The notes under the pieces were generated by a model that did no database searches, had not been told where the DNA came from, and saw only the letters and a list, made by a program, of their open reading frames with translations. From Austropuccinia psidii (lineage: Eukaryota; Basidiomycota; Pucciniomycetes; Pucciniales; Sphaerophragmiaceae): a stretch of DNA of 64,000 nt. Where the stretch lies: the NCBI GenBank assembly GCA_023105745.1, contig JALGQZ010000015.1, forward strand, positions 5,355,499-5,419,498, read 5' to 3'. Of the stretch, positions 47,961-59,633 are shown piece after piece. The stretch's first letter is position 1; each line of letters opens with the position of its first letter. A program made the position numbers and the translations under genes.

Positions 47961-48682
47961 AAAATGTCTAAAGATAAAAGAAAAAAATGTTTCAAATAAA
48001 GATTTTTAAATTTTTTATTTGAATTTATATTTCCTTTTAAAGAAATAATAGTTATGCAATTAATAAGTTATTAATGAAAATTGTATTATTATTCACTTTA
48101 TACTAGAATAACTCAAAGAATAAATTTCAAGTCTGTGATGTGAAAAAGCCACTGGTTCAACAAAAGACATTTATTCCAAGTCACTCAAAATTATATTGTT
48201 TCAAGCAATATTCCTAAGAAAAAATAACTTTATTAATATTATAAAGATTATTTATGAGGGATAAGTCCCAAAAAAACCAATATTAAGATAAATATGGCAG
48301 TTTTACCTCAAAAAGGAGTAAAATAAGGTCTAGAATATGATTTATGTTTCAAAAATTGGTTAAAATAACAGCCAGGCCCCCAAATGTAAGGTCTGTCTAT
48401 GAAGCTCATGATAACAGTAGCAAAATCAAGAGTACTATGACTGTCCTCAGTAGAAAAATATAATATAACAAAATATTATAACCACAAATTAAATATAACT
48501 ATCAAATAATTATATTAAAAAAAAGAAAATTAATTATTATTATATAATAGAATAATAATAAAAATATTAATAATTATAATAAACTATAATTATTCTATTA
48601 TTGTTATAGTCACCGACAGCTATAACAATAAGAAGTGTAAAGCTCTTAATGAGACAATTACATGTGGAAAATAGAAATATTA
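47961..48682 (-). mobile_element. Second Gypsy leader and truncated LTR
   Basis: 47961-48384 is again the 5' leader in reverse. At 48385 (TGTAAGGTCTGTCTATG) another LTR starts, but it is cut after about 298 bp by the Harbinger-like element. A leader lying directly between two same-direction LTRs is a tandem arrangement typical of recombined LTR elements. Confidence 0.72.
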
Positions 48683-50345
48683 GGGGGTGTCAAAGTTACC
48701 AAATCCCACACTCAAAATCCCAAGTTTTTTTTCCAAAATCCCACATTACTTTTTTGGGATTTCAGAAATCCCACACCTCAAGAGGTGTGGTATTTTAAGG
48801 TACAAAAACCCAGGTTTTTTGGTACCAAATCCCATGTCTAAATACTAAAATACCGCCTTTAGCTTCCCATAAAGTCACATGTTTAAAACACACAACTCAG
48901 TAAGGGAATGTTATTTTGCATCAAACTTTACTTTTATTGCATAAAATCTGAATACACTTGTCATTTATTAAAGTATTTGATTCTAAAATGCATTTAATAC
49001 AGGCCTTTTCTTCATTTACCATGCCCAAGGCATTGCAAAGGCTACCTTTACTTCAGATGTGAAACTCACTGCAGCTCATTGAAGCACTCAACTCTGATAG
49101 TGATTTTGATATCCAGGAAGATATATTCTTATTAGATATGATAACCTCACAAAGATACATCAATCCTTGTAGAAGATATCCATCACATTACATGTATACA
49201 ATGAATGATTTACAAAAATTATCATCTGAAATCTTTTGACAGCTATGTAGGACCACACATGAATCATTTGAAAAATTGGTTGCACAAATTCAAGCTGATA
49301 AAACCTTTCAAAACTCATAACAAAACAAACAACACAATCCTGCCATCCAATTGGCTGTGGAATTATCAAGGCTATGATCAAATGGAAATGGGCCACTTTG
49401 GGAAAGATTGGAATGTTGTTTGGAATTCGCCATGGGGCTATTGTGTTGTACACTCAAAGAGTTATCTGGATATTAATGAAGCTGAAGCGCAAAGTGATTA
49501 TGTGTCCAACAATAGAACAACGAAGAGAGATGTCTCAAGTAATGCAAGCAGAAGGCTTCCCTGGGTGCATTGGGTTTATTGATGGGAGTCTCATACCATT
49601 ATCACAAAATCCCCCCAATGATGGTGAAGCCTATTTTGATCGCAAAAAGCGGTAAGCTGTTGAATTTTGATTCTTTATTCAATTTTTACTGATTGTTTAC
49701 AACTAAGGTATTCTATGTCAATACAAATGGTTTGCGATATCAACAAAAAGCTCACTGCTCTACATTTTGGTTTTACTGGGTCACTTCATGATTTGAATGT
49801 CTATCAACATATGAAAATAGCACAAACACTTCAAGAGTTTTATGAAAAAGATCAGTACCTACTTGCCAATTCAGCATATGCAAGCTCTCCTTGGCTTGTT
49901 CCAGCATATAAGGGAGTTGTAGCACAGAATGAAGACAACCGTTCTTTCAATTACTGTCTAGCAAAATCAAGATTCCTAATCAAGAATGCAATTGGCATTT
50001 TGAAGGGGCAGTGGTTTTCTCTAAGGGAAATGTGAAATAAAATGAGGGATGCTCATGAAATCAAATATTTTGTTAGTTGGGTCGTTTCTTGCACAATCTT
50101 ACATAATATGTTATCACAAATTGGCGATGAATGGTTTGATCTATATGAGGATGATGATCCACCACATGCAGAAAATCTGTACAATAACAACATTGGGGAA
50201 GATGTTCTAAATATGCATGAGAAAATTAAACCAATTACTTTGGCATGGAAAGATAGTGAATTGTGAATTTCATTGGGACCATTGATTTATGTAGTGAGTT
50301 TAATGGCAAACAAAAGAGTGGAGATGTTATTGAGAAAATAAAACT
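48683..50345 (+). mobile_element. PIF/Harbinger-like DNA transposon, right end not found
   Basis: Starts GGGGGTGTCAAAGTTACC immediately after TTA, the usual target of PIF/Harbinger elements. The first 170 bp is full of short inverted copies of AAATCCCA/TGGGATTT. A decayed DDE transposase follows. No matching right terminal repeat is visible before the Tet-like gene at 50354, and the LTR it interrupts does not resume, so the right end is missing or lost in a rearrangement. The right boundary given is approximate. Confidence 0.68.
49080..50266 (+). pseudogene. Harbinger-like DDE transposase pseudogene
   Basis: DDE_Tnp_4-type transposase broken by stops and a frameshift before 49374. It is then readable as GFPGCIGFIDGSLIPL (first catalytic Asp near 49585), an intron at about 49651-49710, and TGSLHDLNVYQHM (second Asp). 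The third acidic residue, normally Glu just before the NAIGILKG block, reads Lys (FLIKNAIGILKG), and a TGA stop follows at about 50034. A final frame (50042-50266) carries the C-terminal TILHNMLS block. Not functional. Confidence 0.8.
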
Positions 50346-50353
50346 ATTTACAA

Positions 50354-50825
50354 TTAACATTTTTTAGTTCTTTTTTGGTCTTGAATATTTCTTTCAAAGT
50401 ATCCATTGACTTTGGAATTAATTTCGTTGCGTGTCATTTTCCATAATTTGTCACCTACATTAAATAATTTATGGTTGATCTGAAAAGAACATCCAAAATG
50501 TGTTATTTCATCATGATTAATAATTTCTGGAGGAGGTTTTTGTTGTATGATGAATGATTGTTAATGTCTTCCAAAGAATTTCCATGATGCCAGGTTTCTT
50601 TGAAAAATCGATCTCCATTTTCAGTTCGGGGAAGTGCAATCCATGTCCAGAGGGGGTGAAGGCAGTTGGAAGGGGATGAAAATCTTTTTTTGATACAAAA
50701 TAAAATATACCATAAGTCCAGGCATTGAGATCATTCAAATATTGGTGTAGCTTATTGAAAAATCCATCTTGAGTGAAAATGACGTTGGTAAATGATTTGG
50801 ATTCCTCCTTTGCATTGGCTGAAGT
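50354..50825 (-). pseudogene. Tet-like oxygenase gene, 3' half (split by Gypsy)
   Basis: Minus-strand continuation of 61807-62598, separated by the 11-kb Gypsy insertion; removing the element and one GAAGT rejoins QLEWTS to ANAKEES in frame. The segment holds NDLNAWTYGIFYFV, then the hydrophobic LKMEIDFS and GIMEILWKT. A one-base slip in an A run near 50538 shifts the frame before the conserved THFGCSFQI block, and the stop is TAA at 50354-50356. The expected HxD iron pair is not preserved (it reads HQY). Probably already impaired before or after the insertion. Confidence 0.72.
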
Positions 50826-53015
50826 TGTGAGCCTGTGAGGTATATATAACATACCCATAAGGCCACAAATGATTTTACAGACAGTTAATTTTGTCTTAAA
50901 CAGACTTTTTAGTTGAATTTAAAATCAAAAATAACAAAAAATAAGTATAACTTTTTTTTGGATAAACAAAGTTATAATTATTATGTCATTTTTGGATTCT
51001 ACACCAAAAATAACATAGGGTACACCCATAGGGTGTTATACCCAAAAACACTTATTTCTTGTGTTATTGGAAGATTTAAGAATCTCACAGTACTAATGTA
51101 GCTTTTTTAACATTTTTTTAAAATTGTTAAATTTAAGCTTAATTAAGCTTAAATTTAAAGTTACATAAGGTTTATGCAACTTTACCAAAATTTTAGTTAA
51201 AATTGAGGTGTTGTGTATATTTACTGAATTGGCTAAGGATTTGCCATACAGAATGTAAATCCTGCGTGAGCTCAATTTAAAAGGGTTTAAGGCCATAGTA
51301 TGGCTTTAAATAAATAAAAGGGCAAAATCCACGCAAAAAGGTGGGACAAAGGAAAAAGACCAAATAGAGCTGGGGTACCCAACTTTTTGGATCTGCAAGG
51401 ACTCAATTAAGGTTGTCCACCTGTATTGGAGGATTTTCAACCTTATTTAAACTTTAAGATTAGACTTTGATCCAACCTTAAGGTTTAAACTGGTTTTATC
51501 CCAATTTGGACAGGAATTTCAAGCTGCCAAAGGGTAAATCCCAATATGCAAGCTTGAAATCAAGGTTTTAAGAACTGTCAAAGCTTAATTAAGCTTAAAA
51601 ACCTTAAATAAGCTTAAAACTGCAAAGTTTCAAGCATTAAAACCTTATCAAATCTTAAGGTTTAGTGTGTATTGCTATTTTACGTGGAAAATTAGCAATA
51701 ACTTCAAAAATTCATTAAAAATCCAATTCTTAATGGATTTGCTTGAAAATTTCACACAAGTTAGAATTTAATATTATCAATATATAAATTAAATTTTAAG
51801 TATCTTTTATAAATAAATTTCCTGGGTAATTAGCCTGGAAATTTACTTTTTTAATTAAGCTCAAAGAAGATTATGATTTCTTTAAAAATTAATTAAAAAT
51901 TGAGTTTAAGAGATTTCTGCTTGAAACTCTATTTTTAAGTTGTTCATGTGATGAACTTGAATATAAATGAACTTATTTTATATTAAAACTTAAAATAATT
52001 AAACTAAATGAGGATTAAAGTTACTTGGAGTTAAGAATAACACTGGTAACTTTAAATTGGAAGTAAAAATAAGTTGCCTTAAGTTAAGAACTCTATTTTT
52101 AAGCATGGTTTTTCAGTTTTGACCTGAGCACGCCCTCTACATTCATTATGAATCATGAGAGCTGCTCTGAAGACATAAAAAGAGTCTTTTCATCACTGTT
52201 TTTGTCCATCATTCATCATCAATCCAATCATATTAGAAATTTAAACAGGTAAAGTTTTATTAAATATAAAATCTTATTATTAAAAGTAATTCTTAAGTTA
52301 TTTTTATTCTTTATTTATTGAAATTAAAGAATTGAAGTCATAGAATTTAGATTATTGTTGTAATCACCAATAATATATTTTATTATATAAAATTATCATT
52401 TTAAATATCTTTTAAAATCCACAAATTCCTCTCAAAAACTCTTAAATCATAATTTATATTATTAAAAGTTGTTTTATCTTTAAATTTATTGATTTTTGAC
52501 GTGTTTTTAACTTATAATTATTATTTAATATTATAACTGTTGTATTTTGACTTATTGTATTAAATAAATCTTATAAGTAAGTTTTCTCTAGAATTCTATA
52601 TTTTTTATCTAGTATTAGTTTTTTTTATAGAATTTTTATTCTAAAAGAATTATTTCTGCACAGTGTGTGTTTAATTCTTTTTATAAATAATATTTATATT
52701 ATTTATAAGTGGTTAATATTCTTATTTTCCACGTGTAATTGTCTCATTAAGAGCTTTACACTTCTTATTGTTATAACTGTCAGTGACTATAACAATAATA
52801 GAATAATTATAATTTCTTATAATTATTATATTTTTTATTATTATATTAATATAATAATAATTAAATTTATTTTTTTTATATATATAATTATTTTTAATAA
52901 TTATATTTAAATTTGTGGTTATAATATTTTATTATATTATATTTTTCTACTGAGGACAGTCATAGTACTCTTGATATTGCTACTATTATCAAGAGTTTCA
53001 TAGACAAACCTTACA
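50826..53015 (+). repeat. 5' LTR of the Gypsy element
   Basis: 2190 bp, TGTGAGCCTGTGAGG to CCTTACA. Terminal bases are slightly changed from the 3' LTR, which has TGTCAG and CTGACA. It contains AT-rich inverted repeats but no supported gene. Confidence 0.93.
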
Positions 53016-53731
53016 TTTGGGGGCCTGGCCGTGATTTTAAACCAATTTTTGGGACATAAATCATATTCTAGACCTTATTTTACTAATTTTTGACGTAAAA
53101 TTGCCATATTTGTCTTAATATTGGCTTTTTTGGGACTTATCCCTTGTAAATAATCTTTATAATATTAATAAAGTTATTTTTTCTTAAGAATATTGTTTGA
53201 AACAATATACTATTGAGTGATTTGGAATAAATTTCTTTTGTCTAACTAGTGGCTTTTTCACATCACAGACTTGAAATTTATTCTTTGAGTTATTCTAGTA
53301 TAAAGTGAATAATAATATAATTTTGATTAATTAACTTGTTAATTGCATAATTATTATTTCTTTAAAGAAAATAATAAATCAAATAAAAAATCTTTAAAAA
53401 TAAAAATCTTTACTAAAAACATCTTTTCTTTTTATCTTAGACATTTTTCTTTATTTTTGACGTAATTTGCCATAAATTACATAAAAACAACTTTATTCAA
53501 TAAGTTGAGTTTATAAGTTATTTTTATTATTTGATAAAATAACTTATATTGTGAATTTTTCTCTAGTGTCTTCTATCAGAGAAAGTTCTTCAGACTCTGA
53601 AGCCTCAGAGTCCAGTATTGAAATTCAAACCAGCCCAGCACCAAGGGGTTTGATAACCAAAGAGCCCTTTAAAGGTCCTGCAGGTGAATTTCATTCAATT
53701 CTACTCTATTTTTTATTAAAATTGACGTGAA
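53016..53731 (+). other. Gypsy leader, primer-binding region and possible first exon
   Basis: The primer-binding site is expected just inside the LTR; TGGGGGCCTGGCC begins two to three bases in, but I cannot name a matching tRNA. At 53554-53566 a pyrimidine-rich tract ends in CTCTAG, followed by an open segment (SSIRESSSDSEASESS to GPAG, about 53567-53685) and a GTGAAT donor. This looks like a short coding exon whose ATG would be completed by splicing to an upstream A. Tentative. Confidence 0.5.
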
Positions 53732-56700
53732 ATGACTTCTACTAGAAGTGGAAGCAACTACTCCATCCAATCAAATGGATCTGGACCAGGACATTCCAGC
53801 CACAAATCCAAAAGGCAAGAATGTCCTCCCAGAGGAGAGGCACAAATGGAGGATGCCAGAACTTCCACCAGTTCCCAAAGGTTAGCCAGCACCTTTGAAC
53901 CTCTTCTTGAGAGTCCAGAAGCTGACATAACTGCTATTGCTGTTAGACCTGAACCATTTCCAACAGGCAGCTGTGGAAATTTATCAATCCCAATGGAAAA
54001 ACTGGTTCCTGGCGTCAAAACAACAAGAGTGGGAACTCCTTCCAAGTCTTTGGATAGGCACCATGAACTCTTATCTTCAAGTGAAGAAGTTCATGGGGCC
54101 AGAAAAGACAGAAGATCTTCTACTGGGTTTGACACCAATGTCTGTCAAAGGACAAGTCCAACAGATAAAAGCTTGGTTGAAAAACCAAAGCATGTTGTCA
54201 GAAGATCAGAAGAAGAAATTGGCTCAAGGCAAGGACAACAGCCCAGTGGAAGCTCCTCAAGCATCCACCAGCAAAAACCCGCCTCAACCAGTGCCAAACA
54301 AGCCCAAGCAAGCCCCAAAACCCAACCAAAAGGGCAAGCAGAAGGCAAAGGGAAAGGCAAAGCCCAAGTGGAACAAGCCTTACCTGCAGAACTACAGAAT
54401 TCCAAAGAAGGAAAAGACAGCCATGGACAATGTGTTCAATATGGCAAGAACTTTGATGGAATTCAAAAACAAGGAGGAGGAAAGATTGAACCAATCCTTT
54501 CCAAAGAAGTAGACCTTGTAAAGCTTGTAACTTACTTTGAATCTTGTAATAAAGAAATTATGGCAAAATTTAAAGCATTTGATCATGTCCAACAGAAGTT
54601 GGGTAATGAAATATTACAAGTAAAAGACCAACAAAAGACCATAATTGGCCTTGAAAATGTTAATAAGGCAAATATTTTGTCTTTGACGCAAATTTGTGAA
54701 AGACTTGAGTTTAAAGTTACCTTACTCAATCAACCAGATGAGCATTCAATTTCTTTTATAACTGGACAGTTGAAAGAATTGAAAATACAAGTGCAAAACT
54801 TGGAAAATTCAACTGGTCACAATGCAGCTCTTTTTCAAGAACAATTAGAAAAAAGTGATAAAGCAAGACTTGAATTGAAAGAAGATATTCAATCAAGTAT
54901 TAATAATATATCACTGAAAAATGAATTGCCAAGGCAATCCACACCATTTCTTGACAGAAATGTTCTTAACTTGAATAATGATTTACATCATACAATTTCA
55001 AGTAATGATGTGGAAACTGCTTGCAATTTTAAAGACATTCCAAGATTAGAGGAATGGCCAACCTTCAGTGGTGAAGGAGAATATAATCACATGGAATTTA
55101 TGAAAACAATTGATATGTTCAAAGAGGACTTTAACATACCAGATGAATACATAAGTGCCAGATTACACTCATTATTTACCAAATCAGCAAAGAAATGGTA
55201 TTATAAGATGAGGCAAGACCATGGTAAACATTCTTGGCCTTGGTGGAAAGAACAAGTTATTTCCAAATGGGCAAATGATTCCTGGAGATTTAGAATGGAA
55301 AATTCTTTTGAAGAAGCCATTTTTAATATTGAGAGGGACAGGCCCATGTCTTGGTTTCTTAAACAGAAGGACAGATTGACTGCCCTTCATCCTGATATGT
55401 CTGAAACAATGGTACATAAAAGGATATTAAGAAAATGTGGTGGTGACCTTGAGCATGCTATAAGAAGCAGATGTATTGAGCCTTGCTCTACAGAGGATTA
55501 TATCAATGCTATGGAGGATATCACTACTAGAACAAAAATTGGAAGAAATTGGTATAAACCCCCAATAGACAACAAGACTAGTGGGAAACCAATTTCAAAA
55601 CCAAATAAACCACATGACAGACCTCCTTTGAAATGTCATAAATGTGGAAGTACAGCTCATTTGGCAAACACTTGTCCCAAAAAGACAAGAGTCAATGAGA
55701 TAAATATTGAAAAAGTGGAAGACACAAAAGAAACTGATGTATCTTTACATGAAAGTGATTCTGAACCTTCAGAAGAAGAAGTATTAGAAGAACTTAGTAT
55801 AGAAAATATTAATGTTTCTTTTGAAGTCACTGCGGTACATACTCACTTACCACAGTACAGTGATGAATGTATGGATCTCATACATGTACAAGATGCCAAA
55901 ATGCAAAAAACCAAACCTGCCAGAGGTAAAGGTTATACAGCTGGGTCATCTTGTATCACTAATATTGTGATAAATAACATAGAAGCCAAGATACATCTTG
56001 ACTCAGGTGCTTTTTGCACTTGTGTTGGAAAAGATTATCTTGACAAGATTTATACCAATTGGCAAGACAAATTGATGCCAATTGAAGGTATAAGATTCAG
56101 CAGTGCTAGCCAAAACATGCACCCTTTGGGTATATTTGAAGCAGCAATAATATTTCCTCATCCTGCAGGAAGTGTAAGATTGAAAGCTGAATTTGTTGTT
56201 ATGAATAATTGTACTTCACAACACTTTATACTTGGAAATGATTATCTCAATATCTATGGTATTGATATCAATAATCATAAAGACAGATATTTCACTATAG
56301 GGGAAAATAAAAGGCAAAAATTTGCTTTTTCTCCAGAAAGAAGAGAAATCACTGTCATTAAACAAGTGAAAAATGTTAACAAAGACAAATTTGTGTCAGA
56401 TCAGTTGAGTGAAGCACAAATTAGTCCTGAATTAACACCAGAAATGAAGGAAGAACTTATTGAAATTTTATTTCAATATAGAGAAGCCTTTGCTTCTGAT
56501 AATGAACCACTTGGGGCTATAAAAGGCCATGAGGTGGACATTATGCTTAATGTGGAAAGGCCTTATCCGCCACTATTAAGAAGACCAGCTTACCCAGCTA
56601 GCCCTAGGGCTAGAGAAGCATTAGAAAGTCATATTAATGAACTAATGAAACTGGGAGTTCTTAGAAAAGTTGGGCACAATGAGGAAGTTGAAGTCACAAC

Positions 56701-58471
56701 TCCAGTGACCATTACTTGGCATAATGACAAGTCAAGAATGGTTGGTGATTTTAGAGCACTGAATACCTACACTATTCCAGACAGGTATCCAATCCCTAGA
56801 ATTCATGAGACTTTGACTCAATTATCCAAAGCAAGATTTATTACTTCTATGGATGCTCTTAAAGGCTTCCATCAGAATGTTTTAACAGCCCATGCTAGGA
56901 AATTATTGAGAATAATTGCTCATTGTGGTATTTATGAATATTTGAGGATGCCTTTTGGTATTAAAAATGCACCCTATCATTATCAGAGAATGATGAATAC
57001 CATCTTCCCACATGAATTATCAGAGGGATGGTTAATCATTTATATTGATGACATTATCATTTGTTCAGAAACCTGGCAATTACATTTAGAGAGACTTTCA
57101 TTAGTACTTAAGAAAATCTTACAAGTGAACATGAAAATTTCTCTTAAAAAGTGTAATTTTGGGTTTCATGAGTTAAAAGCTCTAGGACATGTAGTCTCAG
57201 GACTGAGCCTTGGTGTTGATAAAAACAAAGTGGCTGCAGTTTTACTGAAGCAGATGCCCCAGAACAAAAAAGAAATGATGTCTTTCTTAGGGTTTGCCGG
57301 TTATTACAGGCAACACCTTAAAGATTTTGCAATCCATGCCAGATCATTATACAGAATTTGTGATCAACAAACTGTTTTTGAAATGACACAGGAGAGAATT
57401 CAAGCATATGATAAAATCAAGTATGCCTTGACCAATGCACCATTATTATTAATTCCAGATTGGAAACTTCCTTTCAAGCTGTATATTGATGCATGTGGTG
57501 ATGGTTTAGGAGCTGCTCTTCATCAAGTTCAAATTGTCAATGACAAGCCTTATGAGGGTCCAATTTGTTTTATTTCAAGACAAATTAAACCTACTGAGGC
57601 CAGATATGGAGCTAGCCAAATGGAGTGCCTTTGCCTTGTTTGGGCTCTGGAAAAACTTCATTACTATCTTGATGGTAGTGTGTTTGAGGTAATTACTGAT
57701 TGTAATGCAGTAAAATCACTTCTTAACATGAAAACTCCAAACAGACACATGTTAAGATGGCAGATTGCTATACAGGAGTATAGAGGAAATATGACCATAT
57801 TACATAAAGCTGGAAATATTCACAAGAATGCTGATGGCTTGAGTAGATGGGCATTACCCAATACACCTGACAATCCTGCCTATGTTCCTACAAGTGCAGA
57901 ACCTCAAATTCCAATTGAAGGAATTAATATCACAGATGTTGGAACAGAATTCTTTGATGAAGTTAGAGAAAGCTATAAGCAAGATAAGAATTGCCATATA
58001 CTTACTTCTCTACTTGACAAAGATTGCAAAGATGCAGCATTGGCTAATTCTCTGGATGATATTTGGAAAACATCTTATGACAACGGAAGATTCCATTTAT
58101 TTGATGGTATATTATACCATAGGTCTAAACACACATGTGTCATGGTCCTATGTAGTAGAATGTTGATTAACACAATACTACTAGAATGCCATGATAACAT
58201 TTATTCTGGACATCTGTCTGAGGACAGAACAATGGAAAGAATTAAGACATGTGCCTGGTGGCCATCTTGGAGAAAAGATGTCATTGAGTACTGTCACAGT
58301 TGTGATAGATGCCAGAAAGCCAATAAAGCTACTGGTAAAAGATTTGGTTTAATGATCCATATTCAAGAACCAAGTACCCCATGGGAAGTGGTTCACATGG
58401 ATTGGGTAACTGCCTTACCACCTGGAGGTGATAAAAGTTACAATGCATGTCTTGTTATTGTAGACAGATAA
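53732..58471 (+). CDS. Gypsy Gag-Pol polyprotein, to an in-frame stop in integrase
   Basis: 1579 codons. N-terminal 270 residues are low-complexity Ser/Lys-rich. Then a Gag capsid region (about 455-620, [15 protein letters not shown] and [15 protein letters not shown]), a CCHC knuckle [14 protein letters not shown] at 635-648, and the protease DSG at 757-759. Reverse transcriptase follows with [20 protein letters not shown] and catalytic YIDD at 1104-1107, then RNase H starting [16 protein letters not shown] near 1250. Integrase has an HHCC zinc domain from H1487 and a first catalytic Asp near 1557 ([10 protein letters not shown]). TAA at 58469-58471 falls in the middle of integrase right after VIVDR; coding similarity continues on the other side in the same frame. 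Catalytic residues before the stop all look intact. Confidence 0.92.
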   Translation: MTSTRSGSNYSIQSNGSGPGHSSHKSKRQECPPRGEAQMEDARTSTSSQRLASTFEPLLESPEADITAIAVRPEPFPTGSCGNLSIPMEKLVPGVKTTRVGTPSKSLDRHHELLSSSEEVHGARKDRRSSTGFDTNVCQRTSPTDKSLVEKPKHVVRRSEEEIGSRQGQQPSGSSSSIHQQKPASTSAKQAQASPKTQPKGQAEGKGKGKAQVEQALPAELQNSKEGKDSHGQCVQYGKNFDGIQKQGGGKIEPILSKEVDLVKLVTYFESCNKEIMAKFKAFDHVQQKLGNEILQVKDQQKTIIGLENVNKANILSLTQICERLEFKVTLLNQPDEHSISFITGQLKELKIQVQNLENSTGHNAALFQEQLEKSDKARLELKEDIQSSINNISLKNELPRQSTPFLDRNVLNLNNDLHHTISSNDVETACNFKDIPRLEEWPTFSGEGEYNHMEFMKTIDMFKEDFNIPDEYISARLHSLFTKSAKKWYYKMRQDHGKHSWPWWKEQVISKWANDSWRFRMENSFEEAIFNIERDRPMSWFLKQKDRLTALHPDMSETMVHKRILRKCGGDLEHAIRSRCIEPCSTEDYINAMEDITTRTKIGRNWYKPPIDNKTSGKPISKPNKPHDRPPLKCHKCGSTAHLANTCPKKTRVNEINIEKVEDTKETDVSLHESDSEPSEEEVLEELSIENINVSFEVTAVHTHLPQYSDECMDLIHVQDAKMQKTKPARGKGYTAGSSCITNIVINNIEAKIHLDSGAFCTCVGKDYLDKIYTNWQDKLMPIEGIRFSSASQNMHPLGIFEAAIIFPHPAGSVRLKAEFVVMNNCTSQHFILGNDYLNIYGIDINNHKDRYFTIGENKRQKFAFSPERREITVIKQVKNVNKDKFVSDQLSEAQISPELTPEMKEELIEILFQYREAFASDNEPLGAIKGHEVDIMLNVERPYPPLLRRPAYPASPRAREALESHINELMKLGVLRKVGHNEEVEVTTPVTITWHNDKSRMVGDFRALNTYTIPDRYPIPRIHETLTQLSKARFITSMDALKGFHQNVLTAHARKLLRIIAHCGIYEYLRMPFGIKNAPYHYQRMMNTIFPHELSEGWLIIYIDDIIICSETWQLHLERLSLVLKKILQVNMKISLKKCNFGFHELKALGHVVSGLSLGVDKNKVAAVLLKQMPQNKKEMMSFLGFAGYYRQHLKDFAIHARSLYRICDQQTVFEMTQERIQAYDKIKYALTNAPLLLIPDWKLPFKLYIDACGDGLGAALHQVQIVNDKPYEGPICFISRQIKPTEARYGASQMECLCLVWALEKLHYYLDGSVFEVITDCNAVKSLLNMKTPNRHMLRWQIAIQEYRGNMTILHKAGNIHKNADGLSRWALPNTPDNPAYVPTSAEPQIPIEGINITDVGTEFFDEVRESYKQDKNCHILTSLLDKDCKDAALANSLDDIWKTSYDNGRFHLFDGILYHRSKHTCVMVLCSRMLINTILLECHDNIYSGHLSEDRTMERIKTCAWWPSWRKDVIEYCHSCDRCQKANKATGKRFGLMIHIQEPSTPWEVVHMDWVTALPPGGDKSYNACLVIVDR
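53937..54512 (+). CDS. Overlapping +1-frame protein within the Gag N-terminal region
   Basis: A 191-codon frame shifted by one from gag-pol. Its second half has normal protein character: [18 protein letters not shown], then [19 protein letters not shown] and [19 protein letters not shown]. The main frame over the same stretch is low-complexity Ser/Gln/Lys. Both frames stay open for about 575 bp. This may be a genuine dual-coding region or a shifted remnant of an ancestral Gag N-terminus. Start is uncertain; an internal Met at the [10 protein letters not shown] segment (near 54090) is an alternative. Confidence 0.45.
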   Translation: MLLDLNHFQQAAVEIYQSQWKNWFLASKQQEWELLPSLWIGTMNSYLQVKKFMGPEKTEDLLLGLTPMSVKGQVQQIKAWLKNQSMLSEDQKKKLAQGKDNSPVEAPQASTSKNPPQPVPNKPKQAPKPNQKGKQKAKGKAKPKWNKPYLQNYRIPKKEKTAMDNVFNMARTLMEFKNKEEERLNQSFPKK

Positions 58472-59497
58472 AGCAAAACACCAATCTTTTTACCATGTCA
58501 TAAGGATGACACAGCTATGGATACAGCTCTTTTAATTTGGAACAGAGTCATATCCCATACTGGTCTCTTTAAAAACATCATTAGTGATAGAGACCCAAAA
58601 TTTACATCAGCCTTATGGACTAATTTACATAAGCTTTTGGGTACAAAATTATCATTCTCAACAGCATACCATCCACAAACAGATGGGTTAGCAGAAAGAA
58701 TGATTCAAACCCTTGAGGACATGATCAGAAGATTTTGTGCTTATGGCCTGGAGTTTAAAGATTCTGACGGCTTTACCCATGATTGGTGTACTATTATACC
58801 AGCATTGGAATTAGCCTATAAGACCTCCATCCATGCTTCCACAGGCAAAACTCCTGCAATGTTGGAAAAAGGATGGAACCCCAAACTTCCAGTGGATACT
58901 TTGAAGAAAGATCTAGTTGATATTCATCCAACTGCTTCAAGCTTCAAATTGTTGCTTGATAAAGTGAGGCACCATGCAAATCAAAGCATGAATGATGCCT
59001 TTGAATATGCTAAACAGAAATGGGATAAAAGTCATAAAACCCCAGAATTCAAAGTAGGGGACTTAATACTAGTTTCAACCTTGAACTTTAATAATATCAA
59101 AGGTCCAAAGAAATTGAAAGATTCCTTTGCAGGACCATTTATTATCAAAGCCCTTCATGGGACAAATGCAGTACAAGTGGAACTGTCAGGAGAGTTAGTA
59201 AATAAGAATCCAACTTTTCCTGTCAGTCTTGTAAAGCATTACACTTCAAGTGATAAGGAATTATTTCCGTTAAGAAATGAAACACCCTTAGAGGTACCCC
59301 CACTTGAACCAAGTGAGGAAAAGAAAGTACTGAAAGTCTTAAAAGAAAGAAGACTTAGGGGCAAAAATGAAAGAGAATACTTAGTCAGGTACAGAAATCC
59401 ACAACATGAAGATGAATGGATTGAAGAAAGTAAAATACCTGATTCCCAAAAGTTTCTCAGAAGATTCAGACATGAGAGAAGACCAATTCCTCAGTAA
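58472..59497 (+). CDS. Gypsy integrase C-terminal part and chromodomain
   Basis: Continues the gag-pol frame after the stop codon (the first Met is at 58517, but the frame is open from 58472). It contains the second catalytic Asp in [14 protein letters not shown], then [13 protein letters not shown] with the catalytic Glu, and the [12 protein letters not shown]3-like part. The C-terminus (from about 59335) is a chromodomain-like module, [17 protein letters not shown], ending [12 protein letters not shown], which in chromoviruses directs insertion to modified chromatin. On its own this is not a working integrase; with readthrough of the stop it could be. Confidence 0.9.
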   Translation, partial: SKTPIFLPCHKDDTAMDTALLIWNRVISHTGLFKNIISDRDPKFTSALWTNLHKLLGTKLSFSTAYHPQTDGLAERMIQTLEDMIRRFCAYGLEFKDSDGFTHDWCTIIPALELAYKTSIHASTGKTPAMLEKGWNPKLPVDTLKKDLVDIHPTASSFKLLLDKVRHHANQSMNDAFEYAKQKWDKSHKTPEFKVGDLILVSTLNFNNIKGPKKLKDSFAGPFIIKALHGTNAVQVELSGELVNKNPTFPVSLVKHYTSSDKELFPLRNETPLEVPPLEPSEEKKVLKVLKERRLRGKNEREYLVRYRNPQHEDEWIEESKIPDSQKFLRRFRHERRPIPQ

Positions 59498-59633
59498 ACA
59501 GTTTGAATTGTGTGCTTTACATACTTGAAAAGTATAAGTGAAGAGGTTGGACAGTGGATTATACCCCCCCCAATAACTTGGGGGTATACTACAAAGAAAA
59601 ATTGTGGTACAATTTTTTTTTGGTGGTAGGGAA

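Noticed and set aside
52665..52910. Hydrophobic 81-aa frame in the Gypsy LTR
   Set aside because: AT-rich LTR sequence rich in Ile/Tyr/Asn codons; the copy in the other LTR is truncated by a single-base difference.
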